A program made the position numbers and the translations under genes. From contig JANTGN010000096.1 of NCBI GenBank assembly GCA_024762895.1, forward strand, positions 1 through 9,346: a DNA stretch of 9,346 nt, read 5' to 3'. Numbering within the stretch: position 1 is the first letter of the stretch; each line of letters starts with the position of its first letter. The notes under the pieces are model-generated. The model was not told the origin of the DNA, made no database searches, and saw only the letters and a list, made by a program, of their open reading frames with translations. Shown one piece after another: positions 1 through 5,905 of this stretch. Origin of the DNA: Thiotrichales bacterium. GTDB lineage: Bacteria > Pseudomonadota > Gammaproteobacteria > J044.

Positions 1-266
1 ACCCTGGGGTAGGCCTCAGCGAGCCCCTTGGTGTACAGGGGCAAGGTACTATTATTCAACAGCTTGGCAAGAATGATGGTGAAGGTCTGGGTCTGGGACT
101 TATCGGTGGTCCCCAGTGCCTCGACCAACTGCGGTATTGCGGGCTTGCCAATCTCCTTGAGCTTTTCTATCGCTGCCTTGGCCTTGGGGCTATCGGCGCT
201 GGGCGCGGCAAGCACCTGCTCTATCAGCCGACCGACACGAAAATTATCTATGATCCCCAGGGCCAC
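1..266 (-). CDS. HEAT-repeat protein, N-terminal part (runs off left edge)
   Basis: An open frame of 88 complete codons runs leftwards from a GTG at 266-264 and leaves the window without a stop. The GTG is the first possible start after an in-frame TAA at 285-283, and it has an AGGA ribosome-binding site ten bases upstream (277-280). Residues about 28-50 (AKAAIEKLKEIGKPAIPQL) have the pattern of a HEAT repeat: two amphipathic helices with a GxPAIPxL turn. A further helical hairpin, rich in leucine and isoleucine, follows at about 60-85. HEAT proteins are protein-interaction scaffolds, and no catalytic motif is visible here. The gene starts 15 bases after the stop of the 155-residue gene on the same strand, so the two are probably cotranscribed. 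The opposite strand is also open here, but its product looks like low-complexity shadow sequence. I am sure of the coding frame and repeat type, but not of any specific function. Confidence 0.8.
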   Translation of the reverse strand, partial: MALGIIDNFRVGRLIEQVLAAPSADSPKAKAAIEKLKEIGKPAIPQLVEALGTTDKSQTQTFTIILAKLLNNSTLPLYTKGLAEAYPR

Positions 267-276
267 TGAATTCTTA

Positions 277-280
277 TCCT
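277..280 (-). promoter_or_regulatory. Ribosome-binding site fixing the GTG start of the HEAT gene
   Basis: The minus strand reads AGGA here, ten bases before the GTG codon at 266-264. The in-frame stop just upstream (285-283) rules out any earlier start, so this site and the GTG define the gene's beginning. Confidence 0.5.
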
Positions 281-281
281 T

Positions 282-749
282 TTATAGGGGTAAAACCCTG
301 ACGATGTGATCTTTATTGACCAGGATCACCTGGTCTTCACTCTCATAGAGCTTGATAAATCGCAGCTCGGCCTTGTTGATATAGTCATAAAGCCTGCGAT
401 GCTCGGGTTGCAGAAATTCACGGATAACGCCCTCCACCTCGGAGCCGTCCCGGAGGGTCAGACGACAGGCTAATTCGGTCAACTCTCCCGCAGCCTCGGG
501 TTGCTTATCCTCGTGGTATTCGATCCGGATAATACGAGCCACATGATAAAAACGCGCTTCCTGGGGGTCCTCATTAAGGACCACCATGAAGGTCTCGGGC
601 TGATTGAAGATTTCCTGGGGAGTCTCTTCTCCGCTGTGGCGGTCGGACTCCATCTGCAAAAAAACCGATGCAATCACCTGACCTTCCGACTCTACCCACA
701 GGGAGACCAATTTCTTTTTCTTGGGTATCTTTAGTGCTTCGTTATCCAT
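282..749 (-). CDS. Protein of unknown function with two copies of one small domain
   Basis: This 155-residue, probably cytoplasmic protein has no signal peptide or membrane segment. I do not recognise a characterised gene. It has a lysine-rich start (residues 10-13) and then two related halves, about 15-76 and 95-152. Both begin with a strand containing G and a FLQ motif (30-32 and 112-114). Residues 49-76 and 125-152 then align over 28 positions without a gap, sharing N, E, L, E, I and R and the hydrophobic pattern, and ending IIRI or IVRV. The second half resembles small uncharacterised domains of the DUF6812 type (RLxDYIN, a RFIxL strand, then VNKxHIVRV); this is recalled, not searched. 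The ATG at 749 has a strong AAGGA ribosome-binding site. The HEAT gene follows 15 bases downstream, so a shared function is likely but unknown. Confidence 0.85.
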   Translation of the reverse strand: MDNEALKIPKKKKLVSLWVESEGQVIASVFLQMESDRHSGEETPQEIFNQPETFMVVLNEDPQEARFYHVARIIRIEYHEDKQPEAAGELTELACRLTLRDGSEVEGVIREFLQPEHRRLYDYINKAELRFIKLYESEDQVILVNKDHIVRVLPL

Positions 750-989
750 GCGATTCCTTATATAAAACCTGGACTATGTCTGGTTATCAGACTGCACGGC
801 AATACTTTAGTACTAGTTCGTCAAACATTTTATAACAATAGCAGGCATTGACTGTATCGAAAAGTAAAATTTCCCAATAAATCCACTACTTGTTCACAAT
901 CTGTCATGTTTTTTCTAAACCAGTGTCAGCTGAATTACCCGAGTCTATGACGTATCATTCAAAACTGAATTTTTTATAGGATTTCCAGC
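750..989. other. AT-rich divergent intergenic region
   Basis: This 240-base region separates the minus-strand gene pair from mupP and holds no credible coding frame. It contains a possible minus-strand extended -10 element (829-837), an eight-base palindrome TAGTACTA (808-815) and another, TCAGCTGA (926-933). I could not find a good -35/-10 pair for the plus-strand mupP gene, although one must lie here if mupP is the first gene of its unit. Confidence 0.6.
829..837 (-). promoter_or_regulatory. Possible extended -10 promoter for the 155-residue gene
   Basis: The minus strand reads TGTTATAAA, an extended -10 (TGn followed by TATAAA, five of six bases matching consensus). No recognisable -35 box lies 16-18 bases upstream, which is tolerable for extended -10 promoters. 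A transcript would start near 822 and have a leader of about 70 bases before the ATG at 749. Confidence 0.35.
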
Positions 990-1694
990 GTGCAAGATTC
1001 ACTGACCCCGGCAGTGCGTACCATCCTGTTTGACCTGGATGGAACCCTGGTCGATACCGCCCCCGACATGGCCTACGCCCTGAATCGCATCCGTGAAGAA
1101 GAAGGGCAACCCCACCTGCCCTATGAACTCATACGTGATCAGGTCTCCAATGGTAGCGCCGCCCTTATCCGCCTTGCCTTTGATCAGGACGAGCATCACC
1201 CAAGGCACCAGGCTCTGAAGGAACGGTTCCTGGAGATCTACCGAAGCAACCTCAACCTGGACAGCTGCCTGTTTCCCGGCATGGCGCCAGTGCTGGCCTA
1301 TATCGAGCAACGCGATATGAACTGGGGTGTAGTGACCAATAAGCCGTCCTGGCTGACCGATCCACTCATGCAGGCCCTGGGACTGGAGAAACGAAGCATC
1401 ACGACCATCTCGGGCGACACCACCGATGAACGCAAACCGCATCCCAAGCCCCTGCTCGTGGCCTGCGAAGAAGCGGGTAGCACCCCTGCAGAATGCATCT
1501 ATGTCGGGGACGCACTCCGCGACATCGAAGCTGGTCGAGCCGCCATGATGCGCACCCTCGTCGCCCTTTATGGCTATATTGATGATACACAAAAGCCCCA
1601 TGAATGGGGTGCCAATGGTATGATCAGGGATCCCAGAGAACTGTTAGGCTGGATCAGCCAGGAAAGCGCTCATGACCACCCCCTGGCTCGCTGA
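990..1694 (+). CDS. mupP: MupP-like HAD phosphatase (N-acetylmuramate 6-phosphate phosphatase)
   Basis: This 234-residue protein is a full-length haloacid-dehalogenase phosphatase. Motif I is D15-L-D17-G-T, motif II is T116 in WGVVTNKP, motif III is K149 in RKPHPKP, and motif IV is G173-D174 with D178. Residues about 20-95 form the helical cap. Such genes are often annotated gph (phosphoglycolate phosphatase). The strings LIRDxxSxG (48-55), WGVVTNKP and YGYI...WGA near the C-terminus match what I recall of Pseudomonas MupP, which dephosphorylates N-acetylmuramate 6-phosphate in the peptidoglycan recycling route through AmgK and MurU. The yciK-like gene 2.4 kb downstream supports this, since mupP and yciK are often adjacent. 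The start is GTG at 990 with a modest AGG nine bases upstream. Phosphoglycolate phosphatase remains the alternative. Confidence 0.85.
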   Translation: MQDSLTPAVRTILFDLDGTLVDTAPDMAYALNRIREEEGQPHLPYELIRDQVSNGSAALIRLAFDQDEHHPRHQALKERFLEIYRSNLNLDSCLFPGMAPVLAYIEQRDMNWGVVTNKPSWLTDPLMQALGLEKRSITTISGDTTDERKPHPKPLLVACEEAGSTPAECIYVGDALRDIEAGRAAMMRTLVALYGYIDDTQKPHEWGANGMIRDPRELLGWISQESAHDHPLAR

Positions 1695-1703
1695 TGTCCA
1701 CTC

Positions 1704-1739
1704 ATAATACTGGCCTGAATCCTTAGATAGCGGTATTAT
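1704..1739 (+). other. Weak inverted repeat between mupP and the Skp-like gene
   Basis: ATAATAC (1704-1710) and GTATTAT (1733-1739) are exact inverted complements. The stem extends by a G-T and a G-C pair around an 18-base loop. The stem is AT-rich and is not followed by a T-run, so it is a poor terminator. It could be an operator or chance. Confidence 0.25.
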
Positions 1740-1779
1740 TAATTAGATAAGTAATAAGGTTTTTACCTCAGGAGAATTC

Positions 1780-2304
1780 ATGAACATCACCCGACTTTTT
1801 GCAACTACCGGTATAGCCCTAACCCTCTGTTTCGCCACCCTGGGCTCAGCATCGGCCGCTGATAAAATCGGCTTTGTCGATCTGCCCCGGCTGTTGCAGG
1901 ACTCCCCTCAACGTCAGCAAGCCAGTGAACGGGTTGAAAAGGAGTTTGCTGCACGCAAAGAAAAGATCGAAAATATCGCGACGCGCATCAAGGCAACCGA
2001 AGCAGACCTCAAACGCAATGCCGATTCCATGAGTTCCAGTCAGCTAAAGAGCAAGGAACGCCAGATGATCGCGTTGCAACGCGAACTGAAACGTGAGCAG
2101 GAATACTTCAATGAGGACCTCAGCCTGCGTAATAACGAAGAACTGAAAGAGTTACAAAACATTATTTTTCAGACTATCGAGAAGGTCGCCAAACGCGAGG
2201 GGTATGACCTGGTTCTGGCTGAAGGCATTGCCTACTATTCTGACAAGGTCAATATCACCAGCATCATCCTTGAGCAGTTGAAGAAGGACTTCAAGGCCAA
2301 ATAA
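1780..2304 (+). CDS. Skp/OmpH-like periplasmic chaperone
   Basis: This 174-residue protein has a clear Sec signal peptide: R5, then a hydrophobic stretch at 11-22, with cleavage probably after ASA at 26. The mature start, DKIGFVDLPRLLQDSP, is the conserved OmpH/Skp entry strand. Residues about 38-130 are highly charged, heptad-like helix (KEFAARKEKIENI and similar), as expected for the coiled-coil tentacles. The C-terminal segment YDLVLAEGIAYYS...NIT closes the beta body. Skp trimers hold unfolded outer-membrane proteins in the periplasm and pass them to the Bam complex. The start has a strong AGGAG site five bases upstream. Skp normally lies between bamA and lpxD; here it sits between mupP and a deaminase gene, so it may be a second paralogue with a different client range. 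The length is close to that of known Skp proteins. Confidence 0.9.
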   Translation: MNITRLFATTGIALTLCFATLGSASAADKIGFVDLPRLLQDSPQRQQASERVEKEFAARKEKIENIATRIKATEADLKRNADSMSSSQLKSKERQMIALQRELKREQEYFNEDLSLRNNEELKELQNIIFQTIEKVAKREGYDLVLAEGIAYYSDKVNITSIILEQLKKDFKAK

Positions 2305-2308
2305 TCGC

Positions 2309-2866
2309 ATGTCCGGAGAAGAGCTCTGCCTGCGGTTACCCGACTGGGTAGCCGCAGAACTCCCTCCCAGAAACACCCCTATTGCCGAAATAAACGATCG
2401 TATGCGTCTGGCCATTCACCTGGCCCAGGTAAACATCGAACAGGAAACCGGCGGCCCCTTCGCCGCCATTGTCTTTGACTCCTCACATAGAGTCGTTGCC
2501 GCCGGGCTAAACCTCGTCACCACGCTGAACTGTTCCTCGGCACATGCCGAGATCCTTGCCCTGAGTCTGGCCGAACAGGCCATAGGACGGTATCGGCTGG
2601 ACAAAAGCCATGAACTGGTTGTGACTGCGGAGCCCTGTGCCATGTGTGCTGGCGCCATACCCTGGTCAGGCATTGGCAAGCTCGTTACCAGCGCCACCGA
2701 TCAGGATATTCGAAGTATTGGATTTGATGAGGGCAGCAAACCAAAAGACTGGCATATGCCTCTCGTTGATCGTGGCATTGAGGTAATTAGCGAGGTCTTA
2801 CGCGCAGAGTCGGCATCTGTACTCGGGCAATATCACGATCGCGGGGGTCTTATTTACAATGGTTGA
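2309..2866 (+). CDS. Guanine-deaminase-like nucleoside/CMP deaminase family protein
   Basis: This 185-residue cytoplasmic enzyme belongs to the zinc-dependent cytidine/deoxycytidylate deaminase superfamily. The zinc ligands and catalytic glutamate are intact: H79-A-E81 and P109-C110-A-M-C113. GGPF at 48-51 forms part of the substrate pocket. The segment IGFDEGS after the second motif and the terminal GLIYNG resemble the guanine deaminase (GuaD) branch more than TadA, but the substrate is inferred. An N-terminal extension of about 30 residues precedes the usual MRLAIxLA start; the internal ATG at 2402 is therefore an alternative. The gene begins four bases after the skp-like stop, so the two are probably cotranscribed and translationally linked. 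It converges on the small membrane-protein gene 13 bases downstream. Confidence 0.85.
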   Translation: MSGEELCLRLPDWVAAELPPRNTPIAEINDRMRLAIHLAQVNIEQETGGPFAAIVFDSSHRVVAAGLNLVTTLNCSSAHAEILALSLAEQAIGRYRLDKSHELVVTAEPCAMCAGAIPWSGIGKLVTSATDQDIRSIGFDEGSKPKDWHMPLVDRGIEVISEVLRAESASVLGQYHDRGGLIYNG

Positions 2867-2879
2867 CTTACACCATCGC

Positions 2880-3077
2880 TTAAGGCCTCGACTGCCCCAA
2901 TGATTTATTCGTTTCTCGCCAGGCCTGTAACAGTTCATTCGCCATCTGTTCACTGGCACTGGGCGGCGCCAAGGGATTTGAAAACCAGTACTGTCCCCTG
3001 CCATGGTTCTGGGATAACCATAGCCCCAACAGCACACCCAATATAATGCCCCACAAGTATCCCGATTTGCCTTTCAT
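2880..3077 (-). CDS. Small single-pass membrane protein of unknown function
   Basis: This 65-residue frame encodes a short lysine-containing start (MKGKSGY), one hydrophobic helix at about 8-22 (LWGIILGVLLGLWL), and a polar tail of about 40 residues with a predicted helix at 41-58. The charge pattern suggests the N-terminus is inside, with the tail on the periplasmic side. I recognise no family. Evidence that it is real: a coherent membrane-protein composition, snug packing between two other genes, and an AGG ribosome-binding site, although that site is unusually close to the ATG (about four bases). It is divergent from the phytoene-synthase-like gene (75 bases between starts) and convergent with the deaminase gene. 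Two longer-looking frames in this spot on the same strand lack such structure. Confidence 0.6.
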   Translation of the reverse strand: MKGKSGYLWGIILGVLLGLWLSQNHGRGQYWFSNPLAPPSASEQMANELLQAWRETNKSLGQSRP

Positions 3078-3093
3078 ACACCTGAAAACAATG

Positions 3094-3121
3094 TCGACTT
3101 ACTCATACATTGGGATAAAAT
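3094..3121 (+). promoter_or_regulatory. Possible promoter for the phytoene-synthase-like gene
   Basis: TCGACT (3094-3099, four of six -35 bases) is followed after 16 bases by TAAAAT (3116-3121, five of six -10 bases). Transcription would begin near 3128, giving a leader of about 25 bases before the ATG at 3153. No strong ribosome-binding site is seen in that leader. Confidence 0.35.
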
Positions 3122-3152
3122 CGCCTTTTCGTCAATCCCGTCCAAAAGTTAA

Positions 3153-4013
3153 ATGACCCCTGAGCAATTTTGCCAGACACGCGCCACACCTTCCGGTAGT
3201 GCAAGATACTATGCCCTCTATTTTGAAGATAGACAGATACGGCAGGCACTGCTACCCATCTATGCGCTGGATCGAGAGATTAATGGCATCCCGCTAACTT
3301 GTCGCGATTCAGACGTGGCATTAAAGACCCTGGACTGGTGGCAGGATGAAATCTCAGCCGCCTATGCACAAAGAGCCACTCATCCCGCGTCCAAGGCATT
3401 ACAGGAGACCCTGAAGACATATCCCCTGGCCCAGGAGTATTTTGAAGAACTCCTGGATGCCCGGAGACAACTGATTATCAATCGATCTCTGACCAGCCAA
3501 CAGGAACTGGGGCTCTATTACCATCGTTGCGGAGGTACTCTGTGGTCCATGGCAGCGGAGATTTGTGGCTATGAAGAACGCCAGACCCATAGGGCCATTA
3601 TTCGTCTTGGCACATCCATGAAGCAACTCGATTACCTGGTCAGGTTGCGTGAATATAGCGATCAGGGCCTCGTATTGTTTCCGATAAAACTGCTGAATCG
3701 GCACCAGGTGTCGCTGATGGATTTTCAGCACATTGCCACTACCGCCCACATACAGGACCTGATACGTGACCAGGCCAGGCAACTACAGGAAACTATACAG
3801 ATCGATCTGGCCTCCCTGCCCCAGCGGGACCGCTGGTCGCTACGCCACCTGGTGATACAGGCCGAACTGGGACTATCGCAACTGTCTGCGCTTAAAGATA
3901 TAGACTATCAACTCCTGGACCAGACCGTCTATCTGACCCCTCTCCAGTCACTGTGGACTGCCTGGAAGGTAAAACGCAGGGAAAAGAAAAACATGAAACT
4001 TATCCTGCTTTGA
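3153..4013 (+). CDS. Squalene/phytoene synthase-family protein, probably non-catalytic
   Basis: This 286-residue protein is all-helical and has the fold signatures of the squalene/phytoene synthase family: SARYYALYF (16-24), the helix at 33-44, YYHRCGGTLWSMAAEICG-type helix (122-139), and LGTSMKQLDYL (152-162) running to FP at 176-177. True synthases carry two aspartate-rich magnesium-binding motifs. Here the first reads DREIN (40-44), with the last aspartate replaced, and the second region (160-172) lacks the DxxED pattern and has R164 and Y168 in its place. No carotenoid, hopanoid or squalene gene is nearby. The closest analogy is NDUFAF6, a mitochondrial complex I assembly factor with the same fold and lost catalytic residues; this is inference. 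The start ATG has only a weak ribosome-binding site. The C-terminus is basic (KVKRREKKNMK). yciK follows 38 bases downstream. Confidence 0.8.
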   Translation: MTPEQFCQTRATPSGSARYYALYFEDRQIRQALLPIYALDREINGIPLTCRDSDVALKTLDWWQDEISAAYAQRATHPASKALQETLKTYPLAQEYFEELLDARRQLIINRSLTSQQELGLYYHRCGGTLWSMAAEICGYEERQTHRAIIRLGTSMKQLDYLVRLREYSDQGLVLFPIKLLNRHQVSLMDFQHIATTAHIQDLIRDQARQLQETIQIDLASLPQRDRWSLRHLVIQAELGLSQLSALKDIDYQLLDQTVYLTPLQSLWTAWKVKRREKKNMKLILL

Positions 4014-4019
4014 TATAAT
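4011..4019 (+). promoter_or_regulatory. Extended -10 promoter for yciK
   Basis: TGATATAAT is a perfect extended -10 element: TGn followed by consensus TATAAT. Its TGA is the stop codon of the preceding gene. No -35 match lies upstream, which extended -10 promoters can do without. Transcription would start near 4026, about 26 bases before the yciK ATG. yciK may thus be expressed on its own as well as by read-through. Confidence 0.55.
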
Positions 4020-4051
4020 TCATGCATTTATTTACTGGAATGTGATCAACC

Positions 4052-4798
4052 ATGTCACCTGAAGAACTGAAGGCCTACCAGGCACCCAAGGATCTACTGA
4101 AAGACCGTGTCATACTCATCACCGGGGCCGGCGATGGCCTGGGAAGAGTCCTGGCCAGGGAGGTTGCCGCCCATGGCGGAACCGTGATTCTTCTGAGTAA
4201 AACCATACACAAACTTGAGGCCGTCTATGACGAGATCGAGGCCGCAGGAGGACCGCAACCAGCGATCTACCCCATGAACCTCGAAGGGGCCACCATCAAA
4301 GATTATGATGATCTGGCGGCCAATATTGAGAATGAATTCGGCCGACTAGACGGGCTGATCAATAACGCCGCCTGGCTGGGTGATATGACGCCTGTTGCCC
4401 TGTATAACCCTGAGACCTGGTCACGCGTCATGACCATCAACCTGCATGCCCCCTATCTACTGACGCAGGCCTGCCTGCCTTTGCTCAGTCAGGCGCAGGA
4501 CCCCGCCATTATTTTTTCAACCCATGATGTCCAGCGGGCCTACTGGGGTGCCTATGGTGTGGCTAAGGCAGGACTGGAAGGTCTAATGAAGATCCTGGCG
4601 GCCGAATATCAGGGTGACATCAAGATGCGCATCAACGGTATTGACAGCGGCCCTATCCAGACCCACCTGCGTCGTCAGGCCTATCCCGGTGAACTGGCAA
4701 CTAATAATCCCCTGCCGGAATCCGTCGCCTCGGCCTATCTGTATGCGCTGGGCCCGGACTGCGACAGCACAGGACAGAACTTCAAGCTTGGCGATTAA
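4052..4798 (+). CDS. yciK: YciK-family short-chain dehydrogenase/reductase
   Basis: This 248-residue protein is a classical SDR with a Rossmann fold. TGAGDGLG (24-31) binds the nucleotide, NNAA (104-107) is the structural motif, and Y168-GVA-K172 is the catalytic pair. The catalytic serine is probably S156, with T157 as the alternative; the loop to the tyrosine appears shorter than in the E. coli protein as I recall it. The string WGAY before YxxxK and the end SGPIQTHLRRQAYPGE...TGQNF are typical of YciK. The physiological substrate of YciK is not established. K50 after the second strand suggests NADPH could be preferred, but this is weak. The family often neighbours mupP, which lies upstream here. 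The ribosome-binding site is weak (GTGA six bases before ATG). The gene converges on the thioredoxin gene 24 bases away without an obvious terminator. Confidence 0.85.
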   Translation: MSPEELKAYQAPKDLLKDRVILITGAGDGLGRVLAREVAAHGGTVILLSKTIHKLEAVYDEIEAAGGPQPAIYPMNLEGATIKDYDDLAANIENEFGRLDGLINNAAWLGDMTPVALYNPETWSRVMTINLHAPYLLTQACLPLLSQAQDPAIIFSTHDVQRAYWGAYGVAKAGLEGLMKILAAEYQGDIKMRINGIDSGPIQTHLRRQAYPGELATNNPLPESVASAYLYALGPDCDSTGQNFKLGD

Positions 4799-4822
4799 AA
4801 CTCTATTTAGCCTGGCATCGCA

Positions 4823-5863
4823 CTACTTCATTAAATCGACTTCGATGCCCTGTGCTCTCAGGGCATCCGCCTTGGCCTCAACAAAGCGCTGAAATTCCGG
4901 CTCAGTTTTATAAGCACCTGACAGCACATATTCCATCACGGATTGCACATGGAAGGCCCTCAGATAACCTTCGGACCGAAAGACCTCTTTACCCTGTTGG
5001 TCAAAAAACACCATGCTGGGCGTGTACTGAATATTCAGACGCCTGGCCCAGTCCTTGACCTTTTCCCGTTGACCATCAGGTGTGATCACAGGTGTATCGG
5101 ACCAGGTATCAAAAAGTACCACCTGGAACTGATCGCTCAGTGCCCTGCTATCAGGCCGCTGTAGAATATCTTCATGTAACTCATCACAATCGGCACATTG
5201 TTTCTGTTCAAACAGAACCAATAAGGGCTTATTTCCCAACTGAACGATTGTGTTCAGCTGATAAGGCGGCCTCAGATACTCCGGTTGTATATGCAACTTA
5301 CCACTGGCTGGCGCCGGATCATGCTGGGCCAGATAGTCGCGAAAACTGCCCTGCTGTTCGTGATGGCCCGCGATAAAATCAAGAGCCAGGTCGAACTTAT
5401 GGGGTGGAAAATAGCCATTTATGCGCAGCAATTCTTTTCCCTGTTCATTGAGGAATAACAGGGTGGGCGTAAACATCACCTTCATGCTGACGGCAAAGTT
5501 TTTTTCTGTCATTACCTCGCCTTCTATATCGGTTACCTCGCGATCGCCCCACATATTGACTGTAACAACATCAAAGTGTTTCTGTGTTTTTTTGCTGATT
5601 TTTTGCTGTCCAAAATTATCCTGTAATAACCTGGCACAGTAGGGACAACCATCCTGATAAAAATAGATTAACACCCGTCGGCCTTCTTCCGTGGCCTCTG
5701 CAACATCTTCACCCAGATCAAGGAACGAAGTTTTGAACCAGGCTGGTTGCTCCTCATATCCCGGGTTCACCATCCCCGCACCCAGGGTCCCTTCCTCCAT
5801 GGCCAGCACCAGAGAGGCCTGGCTTAACATTATGATCAGCAGGGTGATTAAGAGTTGTTTCAT
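4823..5863 (-). CDS. Exported tandem thioredoxin-fold protein (SoxW-like)
   Basis: This 346-residue protein begins with a signal peptide (MKQLL, a hydrophobic core to 20, cleavage probably after LVLA at 21) and so acts in the periplasm. Two thioredoxin-like domains follow. Domain 1 (about 45-170) has C73-PY-C76 and a cis-proline in FTP (P133). Domain 2 (about 200-315) has C223-AD-C226 and a cis-proline in YTP (P282). Cysteine-to-proline spacing is nearly the same in both (60 and 59), and both end with FLNEQGKE or FFDQQGKE followed by an R-x-x-GY strand, so the protein arose by duplication. The AWFKxSFLDLxED entry resembles SoxW-type thioredoxins linked to sulfur oxidation, which reduce or exchange disulfides in the periplasm. 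The partner is unknown, and no dsbD or sox gene lies in the window. It is the last gene after rluB and the Nth-like gene, with a 42-base gap and an AAGG ribosome-binding site. Confidence 0.85.
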   Translation of the reverse strand: MKQLLITLLIIMLSQASLVLAMEEGTLGAGMVNPGYEEQPAWFKTSFLDLGEDVAEATEEGRRVLIYFYQDGCPYCARLLQDNFGQQKISKKTQKHFDVVTVNMWGDREVTDIEGEVMTEKNFAVSMKVMFTPTLLFLNEQGKELLRINGYFPPHKFDLALDFIAGHHEQQGSFRDYLAQHDPAPASGKLHIQPEYLRPPYQLNTIVQLGNKPLLVLFEQKQCADCDELHEDILQRPDSRALSDQFQVVLFDTWSDTPVITPDGQREKVKDWARRLNIQYTPSMVFFDQQGKEVFRSEGYLRAFHVQSVMEYVLSGAYKTEPEFQRFVEAKADALRAQGIEVDLMK

Positions 5864-5905
5864 AGACTCGCCTTATTTCGATTGTTAGTCCAAGTTGTCC
5901 TTATA

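Noticed and set aside
957..975. Small hairpin (ATTCA/TGAAT) followed by a T-run just before mupP
   Set aside because: The stem has five mostly A-T pairs and would be too unstable for a terminator or attenuator; it is probably chance in AT-rich DNA.
999..1601. Long minus-strand open frame (200 residues) opposite mupP
   Set aside because: The plus-strand frame has all four HAD motifs; the antisense product has no recognisable domain and is a shadow.
2798..3037. Alternative minus-strand frame of 79 residues overlapping the small membrane protein
   Set aside because: It overlaps the end of the deaminase gene, lacks a membrane helix or motif, and has an arginine- and cysteine-rich shadow composition.
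5421..5642. Plus-strand frame with hydrophobic, cysteine-rich C-terminus inside the thioredoxin gene
   Set aside because: It is the antisense of a well-supported two-domain thioredoxin protein.
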